Below the pieces are notes generated by a model that saw only the letters and a list, made by a program, of their open reading frames with translations, did no database searches and was not told the origin of the DNA. Below, piece after piece: positions 32,370 through 43,230 of a stretch of 64,000 nucleotides of DNA. The stretch comes from Yponomeuta sedellus (taxonomy: Eukaryota > Arthropoda > Insecta > Lepidoptera > Yponomeutidae). How positions within the stretch are numbered: position 1 is the first letter of the stretch; every line of letters begins with the position of its first letter. A program made the translations under genes and the position numbers. The stretch is taken from NCBI GenBank assembly GCA_934045075.1, contig OW203727.1, positions 16,552,861 to 16,616,860 of the forward strand. Direction: 5' to 3'.

Positions 32370-32392
32370 GTAAGATCTTTTTGTAGAACGTC

Positions 32393-32711
<319 letters not shown>

Positions 32712-32844
32712 TGTAAGGAAAAGATCACGTATCATTGGAATTAATAGTAAGCCGTCATGAAACAATAATTCTAGTCAAATGAAACATGCACCGTACAACA
32801 TCCAATAAATTTTCGTCAAGAACAAATAAAATAAAGTAATCTTA

Positions 32845-33005
32845 GCGCTTTACGTGCCTTGCGAAGCACGGAAGCGCTCGGAAAAATACCACTAGCGGTA
32901 GTCACGAGTCGATCACCCATCCTGTACCTGACTGCGCCTGATATTGCTTAACTCAAGTGATTAATTCGAATCACTTGGTTCGCCTATGCCACGAGCGCTT
33001 CCAAT
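32845..33005 (-). mobile_element. 5S-derived SINE, promoter half
   Basis: The minus strand reads GCGCTCGTGGCATAGGCGAA, AGTTAAGCAATATCAGGCGC and AGGATGGGTGATCGAC. The body and tail are missing. Confidence 0.8.
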
Positions 33006-33640
33006 TCCAAATTAGTATTAACTACCAACTATTTACCAGTTTTGAAACACTTGCTCAACACCTGTCTTAATTTTTGGTAGTAAGATGATTAAAGTTTATT
33101 TGTGTTCAAGAACCCTATAAAAGCTACGTGCCTCCGTAGACACGCTACGGCGTAGCAACTACTACGCGCTTTGGCGGTAGGACTAGACAATGTCGGTTTT
33201 TATTTTATTTAACAACCAGGTACATATATTTTATTTAGCTAACTTTTTGTCATTTTGACATATACTATGTTGACGAACTCAGCATTAAAAAAAATGTTGA
33301 CATGACAGACCTCTGACGCGAGGTTAGATTAGATAGACTATGTAATTATTTATATTTATTTGCACTTTTTGACACACACACACAATTCATGCCATTAATG
33401 TACGTCAGAGGGTGATGGTTGTTGAAAGAACTAAAATTGATGGGATAAAAGCTGGAATTTGGTGGATTTGTTGACATGACATGGTCGAGGTGACAAATCC
33501 TAAAACGGTTTTGCACATGGGCGTGCAAACGCTCTGCCATGTTCAAAACCCTGTTTTGATGCAGTAAAGAATTTTAATAATAAATGCCTCGAATTCGTTC
33601 ATAGAATATTAATTGATCAGCGGACTAAAGCACATAAGAC
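33006..33640. other. non-coding intron DNA
   Basis: No gene or clear repeat recognised. The minus-strand frame at 33346-33546 shows no domain. Confidence 0.35.
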
Positions 33641-33642
33641 AA

Positions 33643-33832
33643 ATCTATTATATAAAAATGAATCGCTGAATGTGTTGGTAAGCGCAAATCTCGAGAGCTG
33701 CTGAGCCGATTTCGCTAATTCTTTTTTCAGAATATTCCTTGAAGTACGAGGATGGTTCTTACGGAGAGAAAAAAAAAATTAAGAGTCGATGGGAGGCGGT
33801 ACGAAGTTCGCTAAGTCAGCTAGTTGTCATTA
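33643..33832 (+). mobile_element. non-autonomous Helitron-like element
   Basis: Sister of 17823-18012: ATATAAAAATGAATCGCTGA, GAGCCGATTTCGCTAATTC, TACGAGGATGGTTCTTACGG, ending GCGGTACGAAGTTCGC and CAGCTAG. Confidence 0.7.
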
Positions 33833-33999
33833 AATTATTATTTCATAACACATATTTCATTAATATTTTAATTAAATATAAATTAAATATGTATGCAGTT
33901 CCCTTGATTTATGATTGATTTTCATGATAGAGATCCAATTCGTAATCACTAATAATGTTGTATAATCTGCAATAGTTGGTGTAATTAATAATATTAATA

Positions 34000-34190
34000 A
34001 CGTCCACACAACAAAATCATTGGCATAGTCCCAAACAAGGATACCCTGTACTATGTGAACCAGGTAAGGTCGTCACAAACATGTAAATACACCCAGACTG
34101 AGCCCCCTTGTGCAAATGTACAAATCGAACCCAAGCCTCTGTCTTGGTACCCCATAACGGCTAGACCAATGAGGCAGTCATAATTATAGT
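34000..34190 (-). repeat. tRNA-derived SINE family E
   Basis: CGTCCACACAACAAAATCAT and AAGGATACCCTGTACTATGT. The minus-strand tRNA-like head has CATTGGTCTAGCCGTTATGG and CTTGGGTTCGATTTG. Confidence 0.6.
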
Positions 34191-34229
34191 CAAAAAAATA
34201 GAGTTATTTTACATAGTCTTTTTCATTCA

Positions 34230-34450
34230 TACATAACCTCACATATGTATCCCAGAGGTGTAGGCAGAAACCAGGGACTGCCACTTGCCACGGTCCTGAC
34301 AGATCAGCTTCGCTTCATGAACGTTCATAAGGCGTTGCATGCACGCACGCCGGTTCCGGGTACTTTTTATCTTCCTCTTTGCTAATGCATTCCCTATTTG
34401 GTAGATCTATGTCCGCCTGGGACGTCCCTTACCAGCCCTTTTTGTCTTTT
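34230..34450 (-). repeat. dispersed repeat family B, full copy
   Basis: From ACCTCACATATGTATCCCAG through GGCGTTGCATGCACGCACGC and CCGGTTCCGGGTAC to GTCCGCCTGGGACGTCCC, the longest copy in the window. Confidence 0.75.
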
Positions 34451-34779
34451 TCACGTCCCCAAAAAAATGTGTTTTGTACTTATGTCCGCCAACCCTAGGT
34501 TTTACAACCGAGATTTTTTGTAAAAGCTCAGAGTACAAAAGACTTGTCTGGTCAAACAGTACTGGGTACTTCTGTTATGCAGCTGAACCGTTTAATTTTT
34601 ATTGTCAGCAGCACTTCGACCTTCACAAAGCGGGCTCTCTAGTCAGTTATGTTACGAGTGATTTGGTCTACAACCTCGATCAGTGAGGACTTTGTCCTTT
34701 GGGAAATACGGATATCCAACTTGACACTACGGGTCAGCTGGCCGGACGCAATCAAAGTCAAGCAATCAATCAAAAAGGT

Positions 34780-34945
34780 TTTATTCAAACTAACACAGAA
34801 ATGCGGCTTAGTACACGTTACAAGTTGAACTAATTGTCATTTCGAAATCTAGATCATTTTGGAGAAAAAATTGACAAGAAAACTCTAAACTTAGTCTTTT
34901 CAAAGTTTCTCATTAACAGAGTTTACATAATTAGGTATTATAAAA
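34780..34945 (-). mobile_element. CR1/Jockey-like LINE 3' end
   Basis: GCGGCTTAGTACACGTTACA and ATTTCGAAATCTAGATCATT, ending AGTTTACATAAT, equal to 5885-6055. Confidence 0.65.
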
Positions 34946-35104
34946 CACTAGTGGCTCCAACAGACGTTGCTTCATGCACTGCTATCTGCTGAGCCGATTT
35001 GTGAATCTAAAGATCCAGGGCGCTACCCGAACGGGTACAAAAAATAGTTACTCGTAATACAAGTATTAATAAATTATTTTACGTTAATAAGGCAGGCATT
35101 AGGT

Positions 35105-35235
35105 ATAGAGGTTCAAAAAAACCCCAGGTCTTGGATGTTTATATGTTTGTGATGTCGTTCTTTCTGGTTCCCACGACACAGGGTATCCTAGTGTGGAGCC
35201 AGAAGCAAGGTATGTGCCTGTATGTAAATGTTATG
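35105..35235 (+). repeat. SINE family D tail
   Basis: CCCCAGGTCTTGGATGTTTA and ACGACACAGGGTATCCTAGT. Confidence 0.7.
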
Positions 35236-35369
35236 TTCTGTTATTATTTTCAAAGTTAATTGAAATTTATGAAAAGCATGCCAAAATCTGGCATCTATCA
35301 CAGAGAATATAATCACTGCGGCATCTATATTTTTGAGGTATATCTTTTTTTAAGTTAACTATTACGTTT

Positions 35370-35570
35370 GCAAAGTTATAGTGGCAATATCACTCGCTAA
35401 TATGAAGTAAAAGATCGTGAGGAGACCTGAGTCTCTGAGGTGTTCAAATACCTCAGCGCTTCATATTGCCAATCTGCAGTGGGCACACATAATAAAAACC
35501 ATACTCGCTCTCTCTCTGAGAGAAAATGTATGCCCTGCAGTGGGACCTTTATAGGCTTCATAGGAAAAAC
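35370..35570 (+). repeat. SINE family C fragments
   Basis: GTGGCAATATCACTCGCTAA and GTCTCTGAGGTGTTCAAATA, ending in the CTCTCTCTCTGAGAGA segment typical of the family edge. Confidence 0.55.
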
Positions 35571-35599
35571 TTTTTGACGATTGAAATTAGAACTACATA

Positions 35600-35880
35600 T
35601 GTATAAAAACCTATTTAGAGGCTAAAAATTCCACCCATGCCGGGACTTGAATCCGCCACCTCTGGCTAACCGTGCCGGCGCTTTCCCAACTGAGCTAATG
35701 GGCGACCACCGACATCAGTGAAATTTCGAACCTCTTTAAAATACTCTCTGTATTACGTACAGGCAGCAACATCTGGCTGAAGTAATTTGCATCACTTGCA
35801 GCCCCGAGTACCTACTTTGTAGGTAGGTTTTACATTGGAATGATATCGCTGTGCCCACATGATTATATTCTTTTGTGATT
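35600..35880 (-). repeat. family A element, nearly full length
   Basis: AAAACCTATTTAGAGGC to CCCACATGATTATATTC, with minus-strand core GCCCATTAGCTCAGTTGG and GATTCAAGTCCCGGCATGG. Confidence 0.8.
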
Positions 35881-35884
35881 TTAG

Positions 35885-35937
35885 TCTTCTTCTTCAGGCT
35901 ATATTAGTCCACTGCTGGACACAGCCCTCCCCTAATG
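35885..35937 (-). mobile_element. LINE-tail fragment
   Basis: Last 50 bp of the LINE-tail-type repeat (TTCTTCTTCAGGCTATATTA, CCTCCCCTAATG). Confidence 0.6.
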
Positions 35938-35944
35938 GTAGCCA

Positions 35945-36385
35945 ACACAATGTAAATACTAGAAATAAACATAAACTTCTGTTTCCACTATTTAGGCTGG
36001 AAAAGGTTAATACATCCTTCATGGGGCGTTGTATACGCTTCTATAATAAAATCCCTGAAGATATATTAAGCTTGCCTGAATTGCGGTTCAAAAAATATGT
36101 TAAGCACACTTTGTGCCAAAAGGGCTACTATAACATAAAGGATTGTTTAGATGACAATGAGGTCTGGAATTAAAGCCAGTACAATGTATGAGTTCTATGT
36201 TTTATAATAATTATGTAAACTATGTTAATTAAGGACTTTTGAAAAGACTAAGTTTGGAGCTTTTTGGCCATTTTTTCTCCTAAATGATCTTGATTTTGAA
36301 ATGGACACCTAGTTTGAATTGTAACGTTCATTAAGCCGCAGTTTCTGTGCTACTTTGAATAAAACCTTTTCATTTCATTTCAATG
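35945..36385 (+). mobile_element. CR1/Jockey-like LINE, 3' end with C-terminal coding relic
   Basis: The + frame to 36173 reads NTRNKHKLLFPLFRLEKVNT then SFMGRCIRFYNKIPEDILSL, a C-terminal signature common to lepidopteran CR1/Jockey-like reverse transcriptases. A 3' UTR of about 190 bp follows and ends CTTTTCATTTCATTTCA, a short (TTCAT)n tail. The catalytic domains are missing. It is inserted within the ILP-B intron, 160 bp before the A-chain exon. Confidence 0.8.
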
Positions 36386-36550
36386 AGCGTCATAACGCAA
36401 GGTTGTGCCATCATCATCATTTTAGTCTAATGTGGGTCAATCCTACAAAAAACGAAATAGCTCATATTTCCACGACTGATGGTCACAAGTGGTACATAAG
36501 CGGTACTATTCTTACAACATTATTTTCTAATACTTTTTTTTTATCTGCAG

Positions 36551-36723
36551 TCAGCGCTTTACCCGACTACGGTGGCTGGTCCGAAGAGGACGAATTCCCC
36601 TGGACAGCACCCCGAGACGCGCTACAGATTCGCTGGGGCCGACCGAAGCGCCTGGCCGCGGGCCTTGCCGACGAATGTTGTGAAAAGCCGTGCACTACTG
36701 AAGAAATTGAAACCTACTGTTAA
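36551..36723 (+). CDS. ILP-B: insulin-like peptide, C-peptide/A-chain exon
   Basis: Second coding exon. The acceptor TATCTGCAG ends at 36550, and the phase-1 start completes a Phe codon with 32369. It encodes an acidic, tryptophan-containing C peptide (residues 57-93 of the precursor) that ends in RPKR, then an A chain of 23 residues with the core CCEKPCTTEEIETYC (102-116) in exact insulin spacing. The protein ends at the last cysteine, and TAA at 36721-36723 overlaps an AATAAA hexamer. The first part of the exon is much richer in GC than its surroundings, as expected for coding DNA. Together with 32192-32369 all expected parts of a functional prepro-hormone are present. Receptor specificity cannot be read from sequence. 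Confidence 0.9.
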
Positions 36724-36727
36724 TAAA
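36722..36727 (+). promoter_or_regulatory. possible poly(A) signal overlapping ILP-B stop
   Basis: AATAAA begins at the second base of the stop codon. If used, the 3'UTR would be only about 15-30 nt; a later signal may be used instead. Confidence 0.3.
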
Positions 36728-36839
36728 ATCTTACCAACAGTGATCGGGATAGTTGGTGTATTTATACCTAACTTGAATAGAGGTAGAAGACAACATGAAG
36801 TGGTGAAGGGATGTCACTTTATTGCTTAAGACAATTTTA

Positions 36840-37690
36840 AACGCTTGAGCGCCCTTGACACAAGAAAATAATCCTGTTTACATTTTACGTTATAAATAAT
36901 CGTGATTAGACCCGCTATATAAAACACAAGCGTTATTTTCACCATGCATATAATTATGAAAAAGTAAGATTTAGACGCACCCCCGCCTCTCCGTATCACC
37001 TCATGTTATTAATTAATAGGCATTAAATCCTCCAAATAGAGTAATATAATTTTTGTTGACCCCCGAATCTCGGGGCTCAGTTTTATTGCATTGCCGATAT
37101 TGGTTAAATTAATCACTCCGCGTTAACCAAACCGGCATTTGATGACAAATAAGACCACAGTTTTGGTGGTTTTAATAAATTATGTTACGTCTCCTCGCAA
37201 GCTGCAGGTATTAAATTTCTAAGTATTCTGATCACTGCTGAAGACACTTTTCATAGGGTTTCTACTTCCGGGGCTACGTACAACTTAGAGAAAAAAGCGA
37301 GGTACTTTTGAGTTCATGTGATAACCTCTCGATCTAACTTTTGTGTAACTACGGTAAAAGAAGGTTAAATTATAATGACTTTGCTTCCAACACAAGGACT
37401 TATATTGTCAACGGTATTTACAATTAAATTTTTTATATTCGAAAAGTTTTGATTGTATTTTTTACTCCATTCCCTTTTCTACATTCTCCGTCTTCTACCG
37501 GTGCCTCTCTAATATAGAAGGTAGACTGTCAAAAAATTCGCCAGACGTGCATGCATCCAGCGTGATGGTGTATGGTATGGTGAATGAATGAAACTTATTA
37601 CCCTTCATCACCAATAAACGGTGATGAATATTATATGACCTATTAACGTCCGAAAGCCAGTTTAACCCGCATTTGTTGCTTGCTAAGTTG
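36840..37690. other. non-coding
   Basis: A MITE end related to 2895-3030 lies at about 36885-36935. Otherwise nothing recognised. Confidence 0.35.
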
Positions 37691-37703
37691 TTAGTTTTAC
37701 ATC

Positions 37704-37706
<3 letters not shown>

Positions 37707-37757
<51 letters not shown>

Positions 37758-37766
37758 GTAATAATA

Positions 37767-37857
<91 letters not shown>
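37707..37857. repeat. (AAT)n microsatellite at SINE F 3' end
   Basis: About 50 trinucleotides with two AGT variants. It joins the reversed SINE F at 37858. Confidence 0.97.
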
Positions 37858-38085
37858 TTAATGGACATATTACACAGATCTCGTTAGCTCTATATTAAGT
37901 ACAACTAAATGACTTGTGTTATAGGTGCTAACTGGACGATAGATTTAATGCAATAAATATATAGATAACGTCTAAGACCCGAGACAAACTAGAAAAATTC
38001 GTTTCCTAGTTTGACCCGGCCGGGGATCGAACCCGAGACCTTCGGTTCTACAGTCAGCGTGCGCCACCGAGAGCGTCAAGTATTC
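37858..38085 (-). mobile_element. tRNA-derived SINE family F
   Basis: Minus-strand copy: 3' end GGACATATTACACAGATCTC, body, and tRNA-like head with CCGGGGATCGAACCCGAGAC at about 38020-38075. Confidence 0.85.
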
Positions 38086-38127
38086 TGTCAAGTATTTATA
38101 TCTTAAAATTAATGTTGTTTACTTTGG

Positions 38128-38350
38128 ATCTTTGAAAGCTTTTAGAACATACCTCGGCTACTATCGGATAGAATCGGATATATTCGTGTAATAGAACTAT
38201 CGGAACTAATATGACACTTAATTAAATGAACTTAATAAGAAAAGTTTTATACAGAGCAGGAAGTAGTATTACGTTCGTGTACTTTCGGCGAAAACTGAAG
38301 CCTACTCTAGAGCCCGAGGTATATTCTAGAAGCTAACAGACTGTATCTAT
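38128..38350. mobile_element. MITE, sister of 25472-25672
   Basis: Left AAGCTTTTAGAACATACCTC and right CCCGAGGTATATTCTAGAAG are inverse of each other. The same interior phrase GGCTACTATCGGATAGAA is present. Confidence 0.75.
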
Positions 38351-39436
38351 GTACGAACATCACGAGTCATTACAAAATACTATCCACACAAAACTGCAAC
38401 ACATGTTGTATTTTGTAACGATTTTGCGAAGAGCAATATGGAACAAGTGAAAGAGCAAAACACATCAAAAACTCGTTAACATACTCTCTTGTCGTATATC
38501 CACTTTGTGTTACTATGAATAAATTCAATCCTACGTTGTTCTTTGTGCTGTACCGAATATCTACAAACGTTTTGTCAGGGAGGAAGCTTAGCGATTTCCA
38601 GGGAACCCTAAGAAGGCGAAGACGTGACGAATATTTGAATAGTAAAGCCTCTGCAGCGCACAGGTCTTCTCTTAAAGAGAAATTTAGCTTTGGACGCTAT
38701 ATATGTTCGGATTTACCATGTTCTTATACAGTCACAATGTTCTTATCACATTACCTGACATGCCCATGCTTAGCTCTCTTATCGACAAAGGTTCTATAAA
38801 AGAAAATGAGTCTCACTGGTTTAATAAAAATAAGGATACCCCCAAATATAAGCCGTGCGCAATATCCTTTTCCCGGACCGAAATTGTTTCCAATTTGAAA
38901 GAAGGGAAAATTACATTTACGGCATTATGAATACGCCAGATGTACACCCACTGAGCGGATGAGAAGGAATGAATGAGAGAGTTCAAATTATTTTTTTAGG
39001 TGTTAAAATCATAAAAGAATCAAATGAAACCATTACAATAAACTTTTTTGGCTTGCAACTGATATCTACTCATAACAGCTTAGGAATTTAATTTCTTTAA
39101 AAATATCTCTTAGCGATGGCTACTACCTAGCTTGTATTTACCGATTTATTTGAATGGGATTGATCCCTTCTGCAAGACAAAGATAGTCTATACATGTGCT
39201 ACCCTACTACATTAAAGTAGTATACATAATACTATGTAACTAAATAAAATAAACAAACTTAGCAGTTGCAACGACAGCGTCCTTATTCTTATTTATTCCT
39301 TAGTCGCTGCTTACGCTGCAGAGATAAGCCTGTGTGCTAAGTTTATAAGGAAAACTAGAAAAAAGACATATATGTGTTTATAGACTTCTCACTGCAAACT
39401 GTTAAAATTATCCGTCGAATTAACTGCCTAGGAGGT
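38351..39436. other. AT-rich non-coding
   Basis: No gene recognised. Open frames at 38515-38799 and 38703-38930 overlap one another and show no domain. Confidence 0.35.
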
Positions 39437-39504
39437 TCATGTCGGAGACCCTATGGGCGGCTTGATAACTTCTGACAGTAAGGCCTGCCAGTGTCTTACA
39501 ATCC
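39437..39504 (+). mobile_element. 5S-derived SINE, left part of an interrupted copy
   Basis: CATGTCGGAGACCCTATGGG and AACTTCTGACAGTAAGGCC are SINE body. The copy is cut at TGTCTTACAATCC and resumes at 41118. Confidence 0.85.
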
Positions 39505-41117
39505 TTTTTTTTTTTTCCACCCAGGAGAAACCCCAATTACGGGTACCACTGGCTCGGGGGAGCACAGTGGTTATGTCGGACTCCCCGCCCTGAAAAGGGG
39601 CGGTATACCGACTAAAACTCCTGGGGTGTTCCTCCGCACCGCAAAGGACGGGGCCACGGGAACGCTTGCGCACACTTCCACGACCCCGTCTGCGGGCGCC
39701 CTTGCGGGCACTCCTCCGGGGGGATGCCTTTGTCCCCCCTACTCCGCTGAAGGCACTCCGGAACACGCAGAGCGCCTTCCAGCACGGGACCTCTTAGTCG
39801 AGCGGCGGGCCCCCCGACCCACCGCCCGAAGGCCCCCGTTATGGCGGCAGACGGTCGGCATACGCCCGCCGTCTGCGCCCGGTTCTCCGACAGCGGAGAG
39901 GGAGCGCAAGAGGATCATCCTCTCGCGCCCTCTCCGCCGCCTCCTTCCTCGCCATGACGGCCTCGCAGAACGCGAGGACCGCCCCCCAGGCCTCCTCGCT
40001 GCCGACCATCGCACTGACGATCGCCGGCAGCGAGAGGTCCGCCCCAATAGCCGCGGCCAGCTGGGCACGCGGCTCCGCCCATACGGGGCACACGGCGCGC
40101 GTGTGCTGCACCGTGTCCTCCGCCACGTCGCAGTGGTGGCACGCCGTCGACGGCTCCCGACCCGCTATCCGGCACAGGTACACACCAAAGCATCCATGCC
40201 CGGTGAGGACCTGCGCCAGACGGTAGGTCAGGGCGCCGTGCCTGCGGTCGGCCCAGTCCCGAAGGACGGGCCGAACGGCGGCCACCACCTCGAGGCCGGC
40301 GGTAGGTCGCGCCAACCTCTCCCCCCACTCCCGGAACAGACCGTCGCGGGCTCCCTCTCTCCACCGCACGATCTGCTCCGGAAGAGGCATCCCGCCGTTG
40401 GCGCGAACCTCCGCGCTGCGCCAGTAGACCTCCGCGAGTACCTCGGCTTCGAGGTCTCACGGAGGGCTACCAGCCAGCACCGTCGCCGCCTCATACGAGG
40501 TGGTGCGGTACGCTCGGGCCAGCCGGGTCGCCATGACCCGCTGCGGGCGCCGCAGGAGGGTCCGGTTCACGGACCCTAGGGCGTCCACCCATATTGGCGC
40601 CCCGTAGAGCGCCATAGAGCGCACCACACCATCGTACAGGCGGTGACAGCTCCCTCCAGGCCCCCCGATATTAGGGAGCAGCCCCGAGAGCGCTCCGGCC
40701 GTGGCCACCAGCCTGGTGGCCAAGCGCCGGAAGTGCTCCGTGAACCTCCATCGACCGTCGAGCACGATGCCCAAGTAGCGCATGTGCGGTGCGACGGCGA
40801 TGGAGGTCCCACCCACCACAATGCTCATTCCTGGAGGCGGCGCGTTCCGAGGGCCGTGAAAGACCACAGCCTCGGACTTATTGAGCGCCACCTCCAGGCC
40901 GAGGCTGCGAATCCTCCGCACGGCATGGGCGACACCCGCCGTGCCGAGGAGAGCCGCCTCCCTGTGGGTGCTGCCCTGGGCCGTCACGAGGGTATCGTCG
41001 GCGTAACATGTCACGCCGACCCCCCGCAAATTGGCCCCACGCAGCACCCAGTCGTAGCCGATGTTCCACAGGAGCGGTCCGAGGACCGACCCCTGCGGAA
41101 CACCGCACGACATCGCG
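39505..41117 (-). mobile_element. R1-clade non-LTR retrotransposon, 5'-truncated
   Basis: The poly(A) tail appears as a T run at 39505. GTGTCTTACAATCC flanks the element at 39491-39504 and 41118-41131, a 14-bp target duplication. The host site is a 5S-type SINE. GC content is far above that of neighbouring DNA. The first 190 bp of the 3' end are shared with 6134-7021. Confidence 0.9.
39839..41113 (-). pseudogene. R1-type ORF2 protein, reverse transcriptase C-terminal half with one nonsense codon
   Basis: The minus-strand frame starts inside the RT domain with GVPQGSVLGPLLWN (motif 4) and CYADDTLV, the YADD catalytic site of the palm, followed by thumb-region sequence including MRYLGIVLDGRW. 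At 40457-40459 a TGA interrupts the frame; the downstream frame (DLEAEVLAEVYW...) continues in phase to 39839, so a single substitution, probably from a Trp codon, explains the stop. The second part has the CHHC knuckle typical of R1-clade C termini (CHHC-x8-H-x4-C within about 20 residues). The N-terminal endonuclease and ORF1 are lost by 5' truncation. Not functional. Confidence 0.85.
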
Positions 41118-41228
41118 GTGTCTTACAATCCTCCACCAACCCGGAACCTCGTGGTGGAGTATGGTCTAACCTTTCTGCGATGCAGGAAGAGAGCCGTGCC
41201 ACAGCAGTGGGGACATACAAGGGTTGAT
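41118..41228 (+). mobile_element. 5S-derived SINE, right part of the interrupted copy
   Basis: GTGTCTTACAATCCTCCACC through GATGCAGGAAGAGAGCCGTG to ACATACAAGGGTTGATA completes the SINE begun at 39437. Confidence 0.85.
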
Positions 41229-42455
41229 ATAGAGGTTAATTAAGGACGACCCCCAATTAAAGGGCTGAAGGTCATTCAGCCGTGTGATTGAATAAAACGT
41301 TAAATAACCTGGTTGGAGGTAGCCAAGTAGTCAGTAGTAGACGGCGCGTTTGCTTTGGTAGGGTGACTAAGATACAGTACTCGCCATTTCAGTTTATCCG
41401 TGATATCGGCAACTGCAACGTTGACCGTATTTTACTTCTGCAAATCACGGTCAACTTTGTCAACCAGACTCATTCGTTACGGTGGCTCAGACTTCTCATA
41501 TACAATCTAGGGAGGTACCCAGAACCACTGTGTGGAAATAGGGTTCACTGTGTGTTTTCAAACCAATTAATCCTATCAGCCACCGAATCAAGAATGCGCC
41601 AATCCATTTGAACCTATTGACCATTTAAATTACGCAGGAAGAAGAAATCTGTCCCAACAGTTCAGCTTCAATCAAATATCATGGTCACCCTGCCAGAGTA
41701 GACAGAGGTAAACAAAATTAGCTGTTGCGATGATGCCATCTTGAATTATCTTAATTCACACTGGCGGCCTCCATTCAGCCTTTTCAACCAACTTTAAAAA
41801 AAGGAGATGTTCTCAGTTCATCAGGAACTTTTTAAATATTTTTATGTAAGTACCCCGATTAGTCGAAGACGCGCTAACCGCGTTGGAACATTTTTTTTTG
41901 TTTAAAAGGTGGTCCCGTAGTAAACAGATAAGATCTGATGATGAGATCCTGGAGATTATAAAGGGACTCTTAAAATTTTAAAGGCATGGATGAAGGAGAA
42001 GTACAATTTGTCATGAAGAGATAAGTTAAACGTAAGAAAATGTACTAGTCAATTGCATATCCAATTGCACATCCAGCTACGTTACTCAAATTTTACAATA
42101 TTGTTTTTATTAAACTAAAACATCAGCCACATGAACGCATGCTTAGTCCAAGGGTTGCCATTGGTATTGGTGACAAGTAGCGTCCCCGCAACTCGACTGC
42201 TAAAGAGCCTATTTTGCGTGACATAGTCCAAGGGTTGTTCAATAAAGAATCACTGGAAAGGAAACTACTGCTTAAAATAGCTTTTTAAATGATAATTAAC
42301 AAGTGGCGCATGTCCGCCTTAGTCTTATTGTATAATCCGAGAACAAGCTGACGTTGCAACTGCTAGGCCTGTATTAGTCACATATTTAAGTCACTTAATT
42401 AGTATTTCTGGGTAAATCGTACCAAATTGAAAGGATGTATTTATGGACAAATAGA
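41229..42455. other. AT-rich non-coding
   Basis: No gene or family recognised. The open frame 41288-41611 shows no domain. Confidence 0.35.
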
Positions 42456-42459
42456 AGCG

Positions 42460-42825
42460 CACGTGGCCTAGACGAACCGAGTGATAGGAATCAATCACTT
42501 GAGTTAAGCAAGAACAGGCGCGGTCAGGTACAGGATGGGTGACCGTCCCGTGGCTACCGCTAGTGGCATTTTTCCGAGCGCTTCCGTGCTTCGCAAGGCA
42601 CTCTAAGCCGTTGGTGCCGGTTGTCTTATAATGGCAGTCGTTAAGCCATGTCACAGGCCTAATGGGCGGCTTGATAACTTCTGGCAGTAAGGCCCGCCAC
42701 TGTCTTACGATCCTCCGCCAACCCGGACTTGGCCCCCGTGGTGGAGTATTACCTAACCTTCCTGCGATGCAGGAAGAGACCCGTGCCCCAGCAGTGGGGA
42801 CATACATAGGTTGATAACGATTTAT
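42460..42825 (+). mobile_element. 5S-rRNA-derived SINE, reference-quality copy
   Basis: CACTTGAGTTAAGCAAGAAC, GCGCGGTCAGGTACAGGATG and GGGTGACCGTCCCGTGG correspond to the 5S rRNA internal control region. The 5' end CGCACGTGGCCTAGACGAAC, the full body and the tail ACATACATAGGTTGATAACG are all present. Confidence 0.9.
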
Positions 42826-43029
42826 GGACAAATAGATAGATCCATAAAATATTAGTCTTTATTGCATGTACACCAGGAATTACAAAAGATATACGTGGAT
42901 ACGAATTAAGGAACATTGACATTAGTTGAAAGTAGTTTTTCGGCAATACCGTGGCGTAAACACAATTGTATACAAATAAATCAACCGGTATATGTCGCGA
43001 TGAGGAAATGAAAAAATAACCTAATAATA

Positions 43030-43230
43030 TCTCGACGACCTCTGTGGCGTAGCGGTAGCGCGTCTGCCTACCATGCAAGAGGTCCCGGATTCGAATCCCG
43101 GCTGGAGACAAAAAAAAAGCCCAGGTCTTGAATGTTTACATGTTTGTGATGTGGTTGTTTCTAGTTCCCACGGCTATCCTAGTGTGGGGCAAGAAGCAAT
43201 GTATGTGCTTGTATGTAAATGTTAATGTTA
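43030..43230 (+). mobile_element. tRNA-derived SINE family D
   Basis: The tRNA-like head at 43037-43110 has GTGGCGTAGCGGTAGCGCGT (box A) and GGATTCGAATCCCGGCTGG (box B), followed by a poly-A stretch, CCCAGGTCTTGAATGTTTAC and GAAGCAATGTATGTGC. Confidence 0.8.

Noticed and set aside
38515..38930. Overlapping 94- and 75-codon frames
   Set aside because: No motif, no splice sites in agreement, and composition like the neighbouring non-coding DNA.
39491..40579. 362-codon plus-strand frame
   Set aside because: Antisense to the retrotransposon protein on the minus strand, which carries the recognisable RT and zinc-knuckle motifs.
42480..42560. 5S rRNA gene
   Set aside because: Only the internal promoter half matches; the 5' and 3' thirds of 5S rRNA are replaced by SINE sequence.
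43037..43112. tRNA-like cloverleaf candidates (also 24590-24650, 29957-30030, 21008-21078)
   Set aside because: Box A and B are present, but anticodon loops are irregular, the sequences recur with conserved non-tRNA tails, and neighbours are SINE bodies. They are SINE heads, not tRNA genes.
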